Below, piece after piece: positions 7,947-16,979 of a DNA stretch of 50,403 nt. A model generated the notes under the pieces. It was not told where the DNA came from. It was given only the letters and a program-made list of their open reading frames with translations, and did no database searches. The stretch spans positions 1-50,403 of the forward strand of contig JAGYLH010000012.1 of the NCBI GenBank assembly GCA_018400955.1, written 5' to 3'. Both the position numbers and the translations under genes were made by a program. How positions within the stretch are numbered: position 1 is the stretch's first letter; each line of letters begins with the position of its first letter. Origin of the DNA: Bacteroidales bacterium (lineage in GTDB: Bacteria > Bacteroidota > Bacteroidia > Bacteroidales > F082).

Positions 7947-8873
7947 ATGGATAAAGAACAGAACTTAAGCAATCCTATACCTTCACCAAACGCCACACGC
8001 TGGTTGTATATTTTGTTAGGTGTTTTCGCCTTAATGATCATTGGATTATCTATATGGCTTATTTCAACCAAAAGCAATCTGCGTGTGTTGCAGGAAGAAA
8101 AAGAATTGCAACGGCTTGACCTGCAGCATGAAGTTGACAGCATTTTAAATGTTCACAACCAAACGAAAACTGCTTACGGCAAACTGGCTGATTCTTTATC
8201 CCTTAAGGATAGCATCATACAAGCCAATGCCATCGAAATCAAAAAGCTTTTGAACACACAATGGGAGTACTATAAAATAAAAAAGAAACTAGACCGGCTT
8301 CAAGTGATTTCACAAGGATATGTTCGCCAGATGGATTCGCTTCATACGGTAAATCGCGAGCTGGCAGAAGAGAACATCCGTATTAAAGAAGAGTTTGATG
8401 TAGAAAAACGTCGTGTGGCCCAGTTAACGCAAGTAAAAGATGATTTAACTGATATTGTTGAGCAAGCAGCTGTTTTGCGCACCTTCAACCTATCGGCAAC
8501 CGGCTTTCGCTATAGGGGTAGCAGCCGAGAAGTGGAAACTGACCGCTACGGCCGTATTGATTTTATTCGTGTTTGCTTTACCCTTGCTGAGAACAGTGTG
8601 ATTGAACCAGGCAATAAAAATATTTATTTGCGAATTGCCGCTCCTGACGGAACTATTTTGGTTCAAGGCAGGGATGATGAATATTCCTTTATGCACCAAG
8701 GTGAAAAGTTGCAATACTCTATCATGACCGTAGCTGACTATCAAAACAATAATCTTGAAATTTGTTTGGATTATAACAAGCGTGAAACCCAAGACCTTGT
8801 TGAGGGCGTTTACAATATTGATGTTTTCCATAACGGCACACAGATTGGCCAAACCAGCTTGTTCCTGCGATAA
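7947..8873 (+). CDS. Single-pass membrane protein with coiled coil and C-terminal beta domain
   Basis: 308 residues from ATG 7947. After about 18 polar residues there is one transmembrane helix (WLYILLGVFALMIIGLSIWL). A long coiled coil follows (roughly residues 45-165, rich in Leu/Glu/Lys heptads). The last 130 residues look like a beta-sandwich with motifs such as GRIDFIRVCFTL, GNKNIYLRIAAPDGTIL and GVYNIDVFHNGTQIGQTSLFL. The topology suggests an inner-membrane anchor with a periplasmic stalk and head. I do not recognise a named family; similar proteins occur in Bacteroidota without assigned roles. It has its own promoter and is followed by a secreted cyclophilin. Confidence 0.8.
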   Translation: MDKEQNLSNPIPSPNATRWLYILLGVFALMIIGLSIWLISTKSNLRVLQEEKELQRLDLQHEVDSILNVHNQTKTAYGKLADSLSLKDSIIQANAIEIKKLLNTQWEYYKIKKKLDRLQVISQGYVRQMDSLHTVNRELAEENIRIKEEFDVEKRRVAQLTQVKDDLTDIVEQAAVLRTFNLSATGFRYRGSSREVETDRYGRIDFIRVCFTLAENSVIEPGNKNIYLRIAAPDGTILVQGRDDEYSFMHQGEKLQYSIMTVADYQNNNLEICLDYNKRETQDLVEGVYNIDVFHNGTQIGQTSLFLR

Positions 8874-8909
8874 ATTGAAGAAAATACATCTTGAATTCAG
8901 CGGATTGTT

Positions 8910-8917
8910 TAATTTTG
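8910..8917 (+). promoter_or_regulatory. -7 promoter element for the cyclophilin gene
   Basis: TAATTTTG, 27 bases before ATG 8945. A TTG lies 16 bases upstream, slightly closer than usual. Confidence 0.5.
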
Positions 8918-8944
8918 ACCGCCTAATTTAAAACTTCATAAATC

Positions 8945-9565
8945 ATGAAAAAAATCGCATTGCTGATTTTGCTCGTCATGAGCATGGGTGCGTTTGCACA
9001 AAACGAAACCCTCGTTGTCATCAAAACCGAATTTGGTGAAATTACCGCCAAACTATACAATGATACGCCTTTGCACCGCGACAATTTTATTAAACTTGTT
9101 AAGCAAGGATGGTACAACGGCTCTCCTTTTCACCGCATAATCCAGAACTTTATGATTCAAGGCGGAGGAAATGAAAACGGCCAAAATGACCCAGGCTATC
9201 TCATTGATGCTGAATTCCACAATCATCACATCCATAAAAAAGGCGCACTTGCCGCTGCCCGTATGGGTGATCAGGTAAATCCGCAAAAGAAATCATCAGG
9301 CTCACAATTTTATATCGTACAGGGACAAAAATACATGGAAGCCCAGCTTAAACCGATGGCTGCACAAACCAATTTCCCTTATACGGAAGAGCATTATAAA
9401 ACTTATGCTACCGTAGGTGGCACGCCACACCTGGACGGTTCTTATACTGTTTTCGGGGAAGTGGTGCATGGTTTTGAGGTAATTGACAAAATTGCTGCTG
9501 TGCAAACAGCTCGTGGCGACCGCCCTGTTAATGACATTAAAATGACCATCGAAATCCTGGAATAA
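8945..9565 (+). CDS. Secreted cyclophilin-type peptidyl-prolyl isomerase
   Basis: 206 residues. A signal peptide (MKKIALLILLVMSMGAFAQ) puts the enzyme in the periplasm. The cyclophilin core is present: FHRIIQNFMIQGG near residues 59-71, the SGSQFYIVQGQ strand near 119-128, and GSYTVFGEVVHGFEVIDKI near 165-182. It would accelerate proline cis-trans isomerisation during folding of exported proteins. The gene ends 22 bases before pheS, so the two may share a transcript although their functions are unrelated. Confidence 0.92.
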   Translation: MKKIALLILLVMSMGAFAQNETLVVIKTEFGEITAKLYNDTPLHRDNFIKLVKQGWYNGSPFHRIIQNFMIQGGGNENGQNDPGYLIDAEFHNHHIHKKGALAAARMGDQVNPQKKSSGSQFYIVQGQKYMEAQLKPMAAQTNFPYTEEHYKTYATVGGTPHLDGSYTVFGEVVHGFEVIDKIAAVQTARGDRPVNDIKMTIEILE

Positions 9566-9587
9566 CCCTCCGTATTTATTATCATTT

Positions 9588-10604
9588 ATGAAAGAAAAAA
9601 TTGCCACGCTGCTGCAAGAGGTTGAACATTTTAAAGCAGAAAATGCAGCGCAAATTGAAGAATTTCGTATTCACTATATGGGTAAAAAAGGCGTTGTTCA
9701 AGCCTTGTTTGCTGATTTTAAAGAAGTAGCGGCCGAAGAACGCAAAGCCATGGGGATGCTGCTCAATGAGCTGAAAAACAAGGTGCAGGAAAAACTTGAT
9801 GCAGCCAAAAATGAAGCCTCGGCCTCGTCACAAACTAAAGAGCATCAGCTCGACCTGAGTTTACCGGCAGCTACCCATGTGGGCGGCCGCCACCCCTTAT
9901 CCGTTGTTCGTAACGAAATCAATAGTATTTTTGCCCGTATTGGGTTCTCCATCAGCGAAGGCCCTGAAATTGAAGACGATTTTCACAATTTCACCGCGCT
10001 AAACTTCCCCGAAGAACACCCGGCAAGGGATATGCAGGATACTTTTTTTATTCGAAAAAACCCTGATGTTGCATTACGCACCCACACTTCCAGCGTGCAG
10101 GTAAGGGTAATGGAAAGTGGCAAACTGCCAATCAGGATTGTTGCCCCCGGGCGTGTTTTTCGCAACGAAGCCATTTCAGCCAGGGCACATTGCATATTTC
10201 ACCAGGTTGAAGGCCTGTACATTGACAAAGATGTGTCGTTTGCCGATTTGAAACAAACACTTTATTATTTCGCCCAAGAACTGTTTGGTAATGAAACCAA
10301 AACCCGCTTCAGGCCATCCTATTTCCCTTTCACCGAGCCTTCGGCCGAAATGGATGTTTCCTGCAAAATTTGCGGGGGCTCAGGCTGCAACATCTGTAAA
10401 TACAGTGGTTGGGTTGAGATATTGGGTTGCGGCATGGTTGACCCCAATGTGTTGGAAGCCTGTGGAATTGACAGCAAGGTTTATACGGGATACGCCTTTG
10501 GCATGGGCATAGAACGAATCACCATGCTCAAGTACCAAGTTAACGATCTGCGGTTGTTTTTTGAAAACGATGTTCGTTTCCTGCGGCAATTTGAATCTGC
10601 CTAA
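9588..10604 (+). CDS. pheS: Phenylalanyl-tRNA synthetase alpha subunit
   Basis: 338 residues, normal for bacterial PheS. An N-terminal coiled-coil arm (about 1-85) that contacts tRNA is followed by the class II catalytic core: motif 2 with VFRNEAISARAH, the FRPSYFPFTEPSAE segment around residue 245, and motif 3 with GYAFGMGIERITML near 305. It pairs with PheT, which is not in the window, to charge tRNA-Phe; a tRNA-Phe gene lies at 36.6 kb. CSLC-type Cys residues (CKICGGSGCNICKYSG) form the expected insertion. Confidence 0.97.
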   Translation: MKEKIATLLQEVEHFKAENAAQIEEFRIHYMGKKGVVQALFADFKEVAAEERKAMGMLLNELKNKVQEKLDAAKNEASASSQTKEHQLDLSLPAATHVGGRHPLSVVRNEINSIFARIGFSISEGPEIEDDFHNFTALNFPEEHPARDMQDTFFIRKNPDVALRTHTSSVQVRVMESGKLPIRIVAPGRVFRNEAISARAHCIFHQVEGLYIDKDVSFADLKQTLYYFAQELFGNETKTRFRPSYFPFTEPSAEMDVSCKICGGSGCNICKYSGWVEILGCGMVDPNVLEACGIDSKVYTGYAFGMGIERITMLKYQVNDLRLFFENDVRFLRQFESA

Positions 10605-10644
10605 AAAAAAATCGGTTCATCCCCAAAATTGGAAATGAACCGAT
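10603..10644 (-). terminator. Terminator of fbaA (possibly bidirectional)
   Basis: ATCGGTTCAT (10611-10620) and ATGAACCGAT (10635-10644) form a perfect 10-bp stem. On the minus strand it is followed by eight T (10610-10603). It lies between the convergent pheS and aldolase genes. Confidence 0.85.
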
Positions 10645-10661
10645 ATCATAAAACAGGTTTT

Positions 10662-11744
10662 TTAAACGTATTTGTTGATACAGTTTAAATCATCAAAAGC
10701 GGTTTTTAATCGTTCAATTACACTCACTTCGCCTTCGCGCAACCATTTGCGGGGATCATAGTATTTCTTATTCGGGATATCATCGCCATCAGGATTACCA
10801 ATCTGACTTTGCAAATAGCCATGATATTTTTGATCAAACAAACGGATTCCATTCCAGTAGGCCCATTGGGTGTCGGTATCAATGTTCATTTTTACCACCC
10901 CATAAGTAAGCGATTCGCGTATTTGTGCCGGTTCGGAGCCTGATCCACCATGGAAAACAAAGTTTACGGGATTCGGCCCTGTACCATATTTCTCTTGTAT
11001 ATGTTGCTGCGAATTTCTCAGGATAGCAGGCTCCAGACGCACATTTCCGGGCTTGTAAACCCCATGCACATTGCCAAAAGCAGCAGCAACAGTAAACCTG
11101 TCGCTTACATCCATCAACACTTCGTAGGCACGGGCCACTTCCTGGGGTTGCGTATAGAGTTTTGAATTGTCAATGTCAGTATTGTCAACCCCATCTTCCT
11201 CACCACCTGTGATACCTAATTCTATTTCGAGTGTCATGCCCATCTTCGACATGCGCTCAAGATAACGGCGGCATATTTCAAGATTTTCTTCCAGTGGTTC
11301 TTCGGACAAATCAAGCATATGGGAACTGAAAAGGGGCTTCCCATGCAGCTTAAAATAAGCTTCGCCAGCATCCAGCAAACCATCAATCCAAGGAAGCAGT
11401 TTCTTGGCTGCGTGATCGGTATGTAATATTACAGGGACTTCATACATGGCAGCAGTTTGATGCAAGTGTAGTGCGCCGGAAACAGCTCCAGCTATGGCAG
11501 CACGCTCCCCCGCATTGGACAAACCCTTGCCGGCATAAAATGATGCACCACCATTGGAAAATTGAATAATAACAGGTGAGTTTACCGAACGTGCCGCTTC
11601 CAAAGTGGCATTGATGGAATTGGTGCCCACCACGTTTACGGCTGGCATGGCAAATTGCTGGGCTTTTGCAAATTGAAAAATTGTTTGCAGGTCATCACCG
11701 GCTGCTACGCCGGGTGCTACCAAATTTTTTAAGGATTCGGACAT
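10662..11744 (-). CDS. fbaA: Class II fructose-bisphosphate aldolase
   Basis: 360 residues, the length of the E. coli FbaA type (class IIA). The Zn-binding HTDHAAKK motif is near residue 108-115, with the further motifs ITGGEEDGVDN near 178, HGVY near 225 and HGGSGS near 265. It cleaves fructose 1,6-bisphosphate in glycolysis and makes it in gluconeogenesis. The gene is monocistronic: its own promoter lies upstream and a strong hairpin terminator downstream. Confidence 0.96.
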   Translation of the reverse strand: MSESLKNLVAPGVAAGDDLQTIFQFAKAQQFAMPAVNVVGTNSINATLEAARSVNSPVIIQFSNGGASFYAGKGLSNAGERAAIAGAVSGALHLHQTAAMYEVPVILHTDHAAKKLLPWIDGLLDAGEAYFKLHGKPLFSSHMLDLSEEPLEENLEICRRYLERMSKMGMTLEIELGITGGEEDGVDNTDIDNSKLYTQPQEVARAYEVLMDVSDRFTVAAAFGNVHGVYKPGNVRLEPAILRNSQQHIQEKYGTGPNPVNFVFHGGSGSEPAQIRESLTYGVVKMNIDTDTQWAYWNGIRLFDQKYHGYLQSQIGNPDGDDIPNKKYYDPRKWLREGEVSVIERLKTAFDDLNCINKYV

Positions 11745-11829
11745 AGTTTATCTTTTTTTTAATTTATTGGTTGCAGAACTAAAATATAGCACTGATTTAC
11801 AGGCCCTATTTCATGAGCCTTACACCATG

Positions 11830-11837
11830 CAAAAATA
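11830..11837 (-). promoter_or_regulatory. -7 promoter element for fbaA
   Basis: TATTTTTG on the minus strand, about 85 bases before the ATG at 11744. Confidence 0.5.
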
Positions 11838-11950
11838 ACACATTTTAGGGTTAAAATCCTTCAATTCCTGTCTAACCTGATTAATTCACAAATTTTCAGG
11901 TGTCGCCTTTGTGTTTGGGCATTGAAGCACTTTAACCGAAAAATGTCAAG

Positions 11951-13816
11951 CTATGCATTAATCCTGTTAAATTTTTCCAGCTGGTTTTTGATAATGGTAA
12001 GCAATTCGTTTTTGCTTATAGGCTTGGCGATATAGTCGTCGAAGCCTGATTCAAGCATTTTTTCCCTATCCCCTGCCATCGCATAGGCTGTTTGGGCAAT
12101 AAAAGGAACCAGGCGGTACTCCTTATAATCGGCCCTTATTTTCTGCATTAGCATAATACCATCCCAAGGTGAAGGCAGGTTGATGTCAAAAAGCATTACC
12201 TGAAAAATATGGCCCTTTTTGTAGCGTTCACCAATAATCTTAAGGGTTTCGTCTCCGTCAACTGCCAAGGTAAGTTTGCCTGATTTTTTTAATATTTTCT
12301 CTAATACCAGGCGATTCATCCTGTCATCTTCAACAATAAAAATATCCAATTGACCGATTGTGGGGGCTGCTGCAATTGGCATTGCTGTTACGATTAATTC
12401 AGTATCCTTATCCGACTCACATGGAATAAATATGTCCACAGTAGTACCCACTGAATGTATAGTTTGTATTTCGATCCTGCCATTCATCAGGTCGAGCAAA
12501 CGCTTAGCCAGTGGCAAACCCAGGCCTGCACCCTGGTAGGAGCGGCTATAGCCCGAGCTTTCTTGCCTGAATGCTTCAAAAAGATATTTCTGGTAGTCAG
12601 CCTCCATACCTACCCCAGTATCCTTCACCCTGATCTGGGCTTCATTGGTTTCGGGGTTGTAAGTGGCTGATATATTTACAAAGCCTGAGTTGGTATATTT
12701 AACGGCATTGTCAACTACAATGTTAACAATGCGTGTAAGATTGGCATTGTCAGCAATTACTGGAGGTAAATCTGCTATTTTCGATTTAAATGCCAAACCC
12801 TTTTCGTTTGCCGAAAAAGTATTCAGTTCTGTTACATTATTTATAATCTCAGCCAAATTGCAAGGGTGCAACTCCATCTCAATATCATTCGCCTCAATAC
12901 GGCTTATGTCGATGATATTGTTTAATAGGTTAAGTAAACGGTCGCCACTTTGCTGAATCCCTTGGGCAAACTCATACAGCTCGAGATTCTCCATCATAGA
13001 CAATTCGGTTTCGAGCAGGCTCGAAAAGCCTATGATGCCATTAAGTGGCGTACGTATTTCGTGACTCATATTCGCCAAAAAGGCATTTTTTAGGTAATGG
13101 GCATCCTCAGCTTTCTTTAGTGCCTTTTTCAATTCAACATCTTTCATCCGGCTCGCCTCAAGCTTGTTTTGCAAATCCTCTGTGCGCAACAGCACTTCGT
13201 GTTCAATATTTTTTTCCAGCACCTCCAGTTTTCTGTTGAGGGTATCTATCTCCGATTCACTTGACTTCTGGCTAACTGAAAAGTTTCTTTTTAGTGTAAA
13301 AAATCGAATAATGAGTATCACCAAAATGGCTAATAATAAAATGGCCGTATAATCATAAAAAGTAAGAAACCTCTTTGGTTCTATCTTTTCCTTAGTATCT
13401 AATGGATTAAAGTTAAGTGCGGTTTTAAACTCTTGCTCAGCTTGCTGTACCTTGTTTTGTTCCAAAATTAAGCCAGACTCATTTGCCAATTGCAAGTAAT
13501 ACATTGCTGAATCAGCCTTATCGCTGTCCATCATCTGCTTAGCCAGAATCAATGAGGCAGCATAAGTGATATTGTAATCGCGCAGGCTATCATCCCAAAG
13601 TGCTGCCTGCTGCAGGTAGAATTTGGCCTTTTCGGGACCATAATCCTGATAGGCCTTGCCCAATTCAAGCAAAACGGATTGTTGTAAATCAGGCCCTGAA
13701 ACGGACAAAACTGTATTCAAGCTGTCAATTTTCAATGCCAATTGCCCCGACTGAGCAATCGAATCCATTGCAAAAAGGCATAACAAAGCAATCAGTAAGG
13801 GTTTAATTTGTTTCAT
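11951..13816 (-). CDS. Hybrid sensor histidine kinase / response regulator
   Basis: 621 residues from ATG 13816; an in-frame ATG at 13840 overlaps the -7 element and is unlikely. A signal peptide (MKQIKPLLIALLCLFAMDSIAQ) and a short TPR-like periplasmic sensor lead to one transmembrane helix (YTAILLLAILVILIIRFFTL, about 155-175) and a coiled coil. HisKA follows with the phospho-accepting His252 in MSHEIRTPLNG, then an HATPase domain (N box around IVDNAVKYT, G boxes DTGVGM and GAGLGL). A receiver domain completes it (VEDDRMNR, acceptor Asp in FDINLP, Lys in IAKP). Autophosphorylation and relay to the own receiver are implied. No partner regulator or target gene is adjacent. Confidence 0.92.
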   Translation of the reverse strand: MKQIKPLLIALLCLFAMDSIAQSGQLALKIDSLNTVLSVSGPDLQQSVLLELGKAYQDYGPEKAKFYLQQAALWDDSLRDYNITYAASLILAKQMMDSDKADSAMYYLQLANESGLILEQNKVQQAEQEFKTALNFNPLDTKEKIEPKRFLTFYDYTAILLLAILVILIIRFFTLKRNFSVSQKSSESEIDTLNRKLEVLEKNIEHEVLLRTEDLQNKLEASRMKDVELKKALKKAEDAHYLKNAFLANMSHEIRTPLNGIIGFSSLLETELSMMENLELYEFAQGIQQSGDRLLNLLNNIIDISRIEANDIEMELHPCNLAEIINNVTELNTFSANEKGLAFKSKIADLPPVIADNANLTRIVNIVVDNAVKYTNSGFVNISATYNPETNEAQIRVKDTGVGMEADYQKYLFEAFRQESSGYSRSYQGAGLGLPLAKRLLDLMNGRIEIQTIHSVGTTVDIFIPCESDKDTELIVTAMPIAAAPTIGQLDIFIVEDDRMNRLVLEKILKKSGKLTLAVDGDETLKIIGERYKKGHIFQVMLFDINLPSPWDGIMLMQKIRADYKEYRLVPFIAQTAYAMAGDREKMLESGFDDYIAKPISKNELLTIIKNQLEKFNRINA

Positions 13817-13837
13817 TTGTTGATAATTGGCATAAAG

Positions 13838-13868
13838 CAAAAGTAAGCAACAAATGATTAATGCACAA
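13838..13868 (-). promoter_or_regulatory. Promoter of the hybrid histidine kinase gene
   Basis: On the minus strand TTG (13868-13866), a 20-base spacer and TACTTTTG (13845-13838) match the Bacteroidota promoter. Confidence 0.7.
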
Positions 13869-13909
13869 CTGCGATTAAAAAGTGTAATTTTACCCTCAAA
13901 ATATTATCC

Positions 13910-14800
13910 ATGGCTATGGTACTGCACGAAGAGAAACATACCAAAAGACAACTCACAAGCTCATATTTTACCTCCATAATCAGTATAACACTGGTTTTGT
14001 TTATGTTGGGCTTGCTAGGCCTCATTGTTTTACATGCACACAAATTATCCGAATATATTAAGGAAAATATTGGTTTTGAGATTATTATGCAAGAAGATGT
14101 GCGCGAGGCCGGCATTATTCAATTGCAGAAAACACTGGATGCCACACCTGCTGTAAAATCGACAGAATATATCTCACAACAGGAAGCCACCAACAGGCTT
14201 ACACAAGACTTGGGCGAGGACTTTATCAAGTGGTTGGGCGAAGATGAAAACCCGCTGCTTCCTTCAATTGATGTAAGGTTTAAAGCAGCCTGGGCCAATA
14301 ACGATAGTCTTACAAAAATTGAATCTCAGCTACTGGCTTATCCGGGCGTGAAAGAAGTTTTTTACCAAAAATCCCTGGTCCACCTGATCAACCAGAACCT
14401 TAGACGCATCGGTATTGTCCTTTCTGCCTTTAGTTTTTTGTTGTTGATAATTTCCATTGCGTTAATAAACAACACGATAAGACTGTCAATTTATTCTAAA
14501 AGGTTTTTGATAAAAAGTATGCAACTGGTAGGTGCCACAGCCGGTTTTATCAGGCGGCCCTTTGTTTGGTCTGGTATTTTGCAAGGCATTATAGGGGCAT
14601 TGGTGGCCTTATTGCTGCTGGCCACTGTATTGTACACAACTTTGCAAAATATTCCCGAGTTGGTAATCCTCCAAGACTTTAACTTGGTGTTTATTGTCTT
14701 TGGGATTGTGTTTGTGCTTGGCATTGCAATAGCGGGTATTTCCACCCATGTTTCAATTGGTAAATACCTGAATGCCAAAACAGATAAATTGTTTGCCTGA
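13910..14800 (+). CDS. ftsX: Cell division ABC-transporter-like permease FtsX
   Basis: 296 residues. A cytoplasmic N-terminus leads to a first transmembrane helix (about 20-45), an extracytoplasmic domain with NIGFEIIMQEDV and YISQQEA (about 50-160), and three more transmembrane helices in the FtsX domain (about 170-280, with SMQLVGATAGFIRRPF between). FtsX pairs with the ATPase FtsE to control peptidoglycan hydrolases at the septum; ftsE is not next to it here. The run ftsX-DUF3098-uppP-truB is a common Bacteroidota arrangement, which supports the call. Confidence 0.93.
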   Translation: MAMVLHEEKHTKRQLTSSYFTSIISITLVLFMLGLLGLIVLHAHKLSEYIKENIGFEIIMQEDVREAGIIQLQKTLDATPAVKSTEYISQQEATNRLTQDLGEDFIKWLGEDENPLLPSIDVRFKAAWANNDSLTKIESQLLAYPGVKEVFYQKSLVHLINQNLRRIGIVLSAFSFLLLIISIALINNTIRLSIYSKRFLIKSMQLVGATAGFIRRPFVWSGILQGIIGALVALLLLATVLYTTLQNIPELVILQDFNLVFIVFGIVFVLGIAIAGISTHVSIGKYLNAKTDKLFA

Positions 14801-14851
14801 ATTATTTGGAATTTTACCTTATTTTTGACCCCTGCAAATCTTTAAAAAAAT

Positions 14852-15124
14852 ATGAAAACGACTGCTCCTTTAAAAAACGCAAAAGTGGAAGATAAGTCCA
14901 AACTCGAAGCCTTTGCCTTTACCCGCGACAATTACAAATGGGTCCTTATTGGACTGGTGTTTTTAATTGTGGGTTTTCTTTTGCTGATCGGCGGAGGGTC
15001 TGACGACCCCAATGTTTACAGCGACAAGGTTTTCAATTTTCAGCGATGGACACTGTCCCCATTATTGATACTTACAGGCTATGCCATTGAGATTTATGCC
15101 ATTATGAAAAAATCAATCGATTAA
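14852..15124 (+). CDS. DUF3098 small membrane protein
   Basis: 90 residues with two transmembrane segments: WVLIGLVFLIVGFLLLIGGG (about 30-49) and LSPLLILTGYAIEIYAIM (about 68-85). Between them lies a short loop with the SDDPNVYSD motif, typical of DUF3098 of Bacteroidota. It is placed between ftsX and uppP, so a role in envelope growth or division is plausible but not shown. Confidence 0.88.
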   Translation: MKTTAPLKNAKVEDKSKLEAFAFTRDNYKWVLIGLVFLIVGFLLLIGGGSDDPNVYSDKVFNFQRWTLSPLLILTGYAIEIYAIMKKSID

Positions 15125-15153
15125 AATTCAATCACCTTTTTATCTAAACAACC

Positions 15154-15945
15154 ATGACTTGGATTGAAGCCTTGATATTGGGTCTTGTGCAAGGCCTTAC
15201 CGAGTTTTTGCCCGTTAGCAGTAGTGGGCATTTGGAGCTGGGGAAATATTTTCTGGAGATAGAAGCCAAAAACAGCCTTGCATTCACAGTAGCCGTGCAT
15301 GGTGCCACAGTGCTCAGCACCATTGTGGTATTTCGCAAAGATCTTCTTGATGTTTTCAAAGGTGTTTTCGAATTCAAATGGAACGAATCATGGAAATTTG
15401 TAAGCCTTATTGCACTTTCGATGATACCCGTTTTGGTTGTTGGGCTTTTCTTTAAAGACTTTGTTGAAAGCTTTTTCACCGGCAACATTCGTTTTGTCGG
15501 GTTTATGCTTTTAGTTACCGCTGCTATGCTGACCTTTACCTATTTGAAGAAATCAAATAAAAGAAAAATCGGATTTGGTGATGCCTTTCTAATAGGAACA
15601 GCGCAAGCATTGGCCGTTTTACCCGGTATTTCGCGTGCAGGTGCAACAATCAGTACAGGCTTGATGCTTGGCAACAAACGCGAAGTGATTGCACGCTTTT
15701 CCTTTTTGATGGTATTGATTCCAATCATAGGGGCCAATCTGCTGGATGTGATGTCAGGTGAAATGACCAGCGATGAAGGTGTGGGTACTTTGGCCATGGT
15801 TGTTGGTTTTTTGGCTGCATTTGTTTCCGGATTGTTTGCCTGCAAATGGATGATAAAAATCGTGAATCAAGGCCGTTTGATCTATTTTGCCCTGTATTGT
15901 TTCCTTATCGGGACCATGGCAATTATTCTGGGCTTTTACCAATAA
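15154..15945 (+). CDS. uppP: Undecaprenyl-diphosphatase
   Basis: 263 residues, multi-pass membrane protein of the UppP/BacA family. The hallmark motifs are present: GLVQGLTEFLPVSSSGHL at the N-terminus (Glu17 and the SSSGH motif) and PGISRAGATIST near residue 155-166. It removes a phosphate from undecaprenyl pyrophosphate to recycle the lipid carrier for peptidoglycan and surface glycans. The gene is 29 bases after DUF3098 and 39 before truB, consistent with one operon. Confidence 0.96.
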   Translation: MTWIEALILGLVQGLTEFLPVSSSGHLELGKYFLEIEAKNSLAFTVAVHGATVLSTIVVFRKDLLDVFKGVFEFKWNESWKFVSLIALSMIPVLVVGLFFKDFVESFFTGNIRFVGFMLLVTAAMLTFTYLKKSNKRKIGFGDAFLIGTAQALAVLPGISRAGATISTGLMLGNKREVIARFSFLMVLIPIIGANLLDVMSGEMTSDEGVGTLAMVVGFLAAFVSGLFACKWMIKIVNQGRLIYFALYCFLIGTMAIILGFYQ

Positions 15946-15984
15946 GCCCTTTTAAACCTCAACTAGTCAACAAGTAACAGTTAT

Positions 15985-16710
15985 ATGTCCGAAATTACAA
16001 ATGATTTTCAATTTGAAGAAGGAGAGTTGCTATTTATTGACAAACCTGTAGGATGGACCTCTTTTGATACGGTGAATTTTATTCGGTCGTTACTTAAACG
16101 CTATCATAAAATAAACCGGCTAAAGGTTGGGCATGCCGGCACGCTTGACCCCTTGGCCAGCGGACTTTTGCTGCTTTGCACAGGCCGAATGACCAAACAA
16201 ATCCAGCATTTTCAAGATCAGGATAAAGTTTATACCGGAAGCATGCAGCTTGGTATTACGACCCCCTCTTATGACCTTGAAACCGAAATTGATGCCCATT
16301 TTCCAACAGAACATCTCAGCTTGGAGGAAATTGAAAACACAACACAAAATTTCATTGGCAAAATAGCTCAGATGCCTCCCCAATACTCTGCCATTAAAGT
16401 TGGTGGCAAAAGGGCATTTGACTACGCACGAAAACAAAAAACCATCAAACTTGAACCCAGGGAAGTGCATATCCATGATTTCACATTAACAGCTATTGAA
16501 CTTCCAACAATTGAGTTTCGCGTAGCTTGCTCCAAAGGCACCTATATCCGAAGTCTTGTGCACGATTTTGGAAAGTCGCTCAATAATGGTGCTTGCCTTA
16601 CGGCTCTCAGGCGCACAAATATTGGCGATTATAGCGTGGATGATGCCTTGAGCATGGAGCAGATAAAAGAGCTCATTTTACAAACTGCCCCTGCCCCCAC
16701 TGATTTATAA
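15985..16710 (+). CDS. truB: tRNA pseudouridine-55 synthase
   Basis: 241 residues. The catalytic motif GHAGTLDPLASGLL is at about residues 50-63, with Asp in TLDP as nucleophile, and the substrate-binding segments KVYTGSMQLG and PPQYSAIKVGGKRAFDYAR follow. CSKGTYIRSL near 178 is also characteristic. It converts U55 of the T loop in most tRNAs. It ends the ftsX operon; queA downstream has its own promoter. Confidence 0.96.
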   Translation: MSEITNDFQFEEGELLFIDKPVGWTSFDTVNFIRSLLKRYHKINRLKVGHAGTLDPLASGLLLLCTGRMTKQIQHFQDQDKVYTGSMQLGITTPSYDLETEIDAHFPTEHLSLEEIENTTQNFIGKIAQMPPQYSAIKVGGKRAFDYARKQKTIKLEPREVHIHDFTLTAIELPTIEFRVACSKGTYIRSLVHDFGKSLNNGACLTALRRTNIGDYSVDDALSMEQIKELILQTAPAPTDL

Positions 16711-16875
16711 ACTCCTTTATTCAACTTTTAGATTGAACATCCTTCTTAAATTTTCAATCATTCTATTTTGATTTACAATTGACGACGTAAGATTGATGTT
16801 TTTTGATCTGGAAAATCCAAAAATGTTCAAGCTTTTAGCAGACAAATTTAATTGTACAATTAGTTACTCAATTGC

Positions 16876-16906
16876 TTGACTTCGCCTATTTATTGCACTA
16901 CCTTTG
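16876..16906 (+). promoter_or_regulatory. Promoter of queA
   Basis: TTG (16876-16878), a 20-base spacer and TACCTTTG (16899-16906) form a well-matched Bacteroidota promoter in the 269-base gap between truB and queA. The rest of the gap is AT-rich with no other signal I can support. Confidence 0.75.
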
Positions 16907-16979
16907 CAATCCTCTAAAATTTTCAAGATTAAAGGACTAAGGACGTTTAATATACTTGTTGGATTAACAAAACATACTG

